Shown here: piece after piece, positions 11,585-12,877 of the stretch
How the letters are laid out: every line of letters begins with the position of its first letter
Position numbering within the stretch: the stretch's first letter is position 1
Source of the DNA: an uncultured Eubacterium sp.
Lineage (GTDB): Bacteria > Bacillota > Clostridia > Lachnospirales > Lachnospiraceae
NCBI GenBank assembly: GCA_904502145.1
Contig: CAJGDH010000027.1
Span: forward strand, 1 to 12,877
Direction of reading: 5' to 3'
Length of the DNA stretch: 12,877 bases
Program-made: the position numbers and the translations under genes
Notes under the pieces: generated by a model
What the model was told of the DNA's origin: nothing
The model's input: the letters and a program-made list of their open reading frames with translations, nothing else
Database searches by the model: none

Positions 11585-12877
11585 ATGGGAAGAATCATTA
11601 TCTTTACAGGGAAAGGCGGAGTCGGAAAGACCAGTGTGGCAGCGGCTCATGCCGTACGTTCCGCCGGAGAAAAGAAAAAAACACTTCTTGTCAGTACCGA
11701 TATGGCACATAATCTCGGGGACCTGTTCGGCCGGGAGGCAGGCAGGGAGATCGTGAAGGTCACGGAGTACCTGGATATTCTGGAACTTGATCCGGACTGG
11801 CTGATGACCCACGATTTTCCTGATCTGAAAGGAGCCCTGTCCAGGCTGATGGGAGATAACCGGACCCGGGAAGATGACGAGGACGGTCAGTTTCTGCTGC
11901 CGGGATTTGAAAATCTTTTCTCCCTCCTTAAGATCCGGGATCTGTATCTGAATGGTTCCTACGAGAGGATCATGGTGGACTGCGCCCCCACCGGCGAGAC
12001 CCTTTCCCTCCTGAAACTCCCCGAACTTCTTACCTGGTATATGGAGAAGTTCTTCCCGGTAGGGAAATTCATGGTCCGTGTTCTGTCACCGGTCTCCAGA
12101 CTGAAATACAAGGTTTCCCTTCCGAATTCGGCGGCTATGGATGAGGTGGGAGAGCTCCATTCACGGCTGGTGCTTCTCCAGTCCCTGCTACAGGATCCGG
12201 ATGTCTCCACCATCCGTCTGGTCTGTGTACCGGAAAGAATGGTGGTGGAGGAGACCAAGAGAAACTATATGTACATGAATCTCTACGGATACCGGGTGGA
12301 CAGGGTTTTCATCAACCGGGTCCTCCCCGAAGATTCCGGGAGTGAATTCATGAATCACTGGAGGGATATCCAGAAAAAATATCTGGATGAACTGGAAAGT
12401 GTATTTTCTTCCATACCGGTAACCAGGATCCCCTGGTATCCAAGGGAGGTGTGCGGTATGGAGGCTGTGGAGCAGCTGGGGCAGGATGTACTTGATATTC
12501 CCGGTCTGTTTGCCCTAGCTCCGGCGGAAGAACGGGAGACATATACCCGGATAGCTGAAGGGTATAAACTTTCGGTACCCCTTCCCGGTGCTGATGTTAA
12601 AAAGATAAGGGTGAATAAATTCCACCTGGACCTGGATATCATCCTGGAGCATTTTCACCGGAGGATCCCTCTTCCCAATACTCTGAGGGACGCGGAAATC
12701 TGCCGGGTAGATTACCTGGAAGGAATCCTTGACATTTCCTTCCGGATGCCGGAAAAAGGTGCGGAGGAGGACGGCACAAAGAAGGATAACGAGGATAAGG
12801 CAAGGGCTGCCAGGGAAGCAGAGACTGCAGAGAGGATCCGGGCCAGAAAAGCAAATGCCGAAAAAGTCAAAGCAAGG
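11585..12877 (+). CDS. ArsA/GET3-family ATPase with HSP20-like domain (3' truncated by window)
   Basis: SIMIBI-class ATPase of the ArsA/GET3 family. 431 residues are visible and the frame stays open to the window end. It has the deviant Walker A GKGGVGKT (9-16), a switch I-like STDMAHNLGDLF (usual STDPAHN, Pro replaced by Met) and a switch II-like VDCAPTGETLSLLKLPE. Around residues 326-388, PLPGADVKK...RRIPLPNTL...LEGILDISF fits the HSP20-like C-terminal domain found on many bacterial ArsA proteins. A very charged Lys/Glu/Ala tail follows, probably helical. The CxC metal-binding and GET3 zinc motifs are not visible, and no arsenic genes are nearby, so a role in arsenite export is not supported. 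ATG 11585 has AAGGGGA 4 nt upstream. It starts a new unit after fixX. Substrate and role are unknown. Confidence 0.88.
   Translation, partial: MGRIIIFTGKGGVGKTSVAAAHAVRSAGEKKKTLLVSTDMAHNLGDLFGREAGREIVKVTEYLDILELDPDWLMTHDFPDLKGALSRLMGDNRTREDDEDGQFLLPGFENLFSLLKIRDLYLNGSYERIMVDCAPTGETLSLLKLPELLTWYMEKFFPVGKFMVRVLSPVSRLKYKVSLPNSAAMDEVGELHSRLVLLQSLLQDPDVSTIRLVCVPERMVVEETKRNYMYMNLYGYRVDRVFINRVLPEDSGSEFMNHWRDIQKKYLDELESVFSSIPVTRIPWYPREVCGMEAVEQLGQDVLDIPGLFALAPAEERETYTRIAEGYKLSVPLPGADVKKIRVNKFHLDLDIILEHFHRRIPLPNTLRDAEICRVDYLEGILDISFRMPEKGAEEDGTKKDNEDKARAAREAETAERIRARKANAEKVKAR

Noticed and set aside
11473..11712. 79-codon plus-strand frame overlapping the ArsA-like start
   Set aside because: It runs through the stem-loop and out of frame into the P-loop region; the true frame starts at 11585 with a ribosome binding site.
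1..12877. CRISPR arrays, insertion sequences, tRNA or rRNA genes
   Set aside because: None seen: no regularly spaced repeats, transposase motifs or RNA gene signatures on either strand.

Overview
The window suggests a low-to-mid GC Firmicute, most likely a clostridial anaerobe related to Lachnospiraceae. The reasons are a CodY regulator directly downstream of topA, strong GGAGG ribosome binding sites, AT-rich intergenic regions between roughly 50% GC genes, and U-tract hairpin terminators. This placement is inference; no rRNA or marker tree is available here.

Layout. Positions 1-848 hold the 3' end of topA (DNA topoisomerase I with three C-terminal zinc ribbons), closed by a terminator. Positions 1104-3671 hold codY followed 21 nt later by a 591-aa DUF262 (DGQQR) protein whose C-terminal HNH-like region looks catalytically degenerate; a strong terminator follows. 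A small unknown gene (106 aa) lies on the minus strand at 3759-4079 and faces that terminator. From 4330 to 11409 runs a co-directional cluster of seven genes: lutC, a LutB-LutA fusion, a long-chain polyprenyl diphosphate synthase, menA, menG, fixC and fixX. From 11585 to the window end a new unit starts with an ArsA/GET3-type ATPase carrying a C-terminal HSP20-like domain, cut off by the window edge.

How it fits together. The central cluster looks like one redox module. LutC and LutBA oxidise L-lactate to pyruvate through iron-sulfur and CCG centres. The synthase makes a polyprenyl tail, MenA attaches it to a naphthoquinone head group and MenG methylates the ring. FixC-FixX is an ETF:quinone oxidoreductase pair that exchanges electrons between electron transfer flavoprotein and quinone. 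Having the quinone tail, attachment and methylation genes between lactate oxidation and FixCX suggests a lactate/quinone/ETF electron circuit in a fermentative anaerobe. FixA, FixB and the head-group genes (menF, D, H, C, E, B) are not in the window.

Regulation. The lut promoter (TTGTTG, 16 nt, TATAAT) has a 13/15 match to the CodY box just upstream, and an AATTG-N6-CAATT dyad over its -35. The codY leader and the lut leader share an 18-nt element with 16 identities. CodY, encoded 2.3 kb away, has a helix-turn-helix almost identical to the Bacillus protein but a diverged GAF ligand pocket. Together these make CodY control of the lactate/quinone module a concrete, testable proposal.
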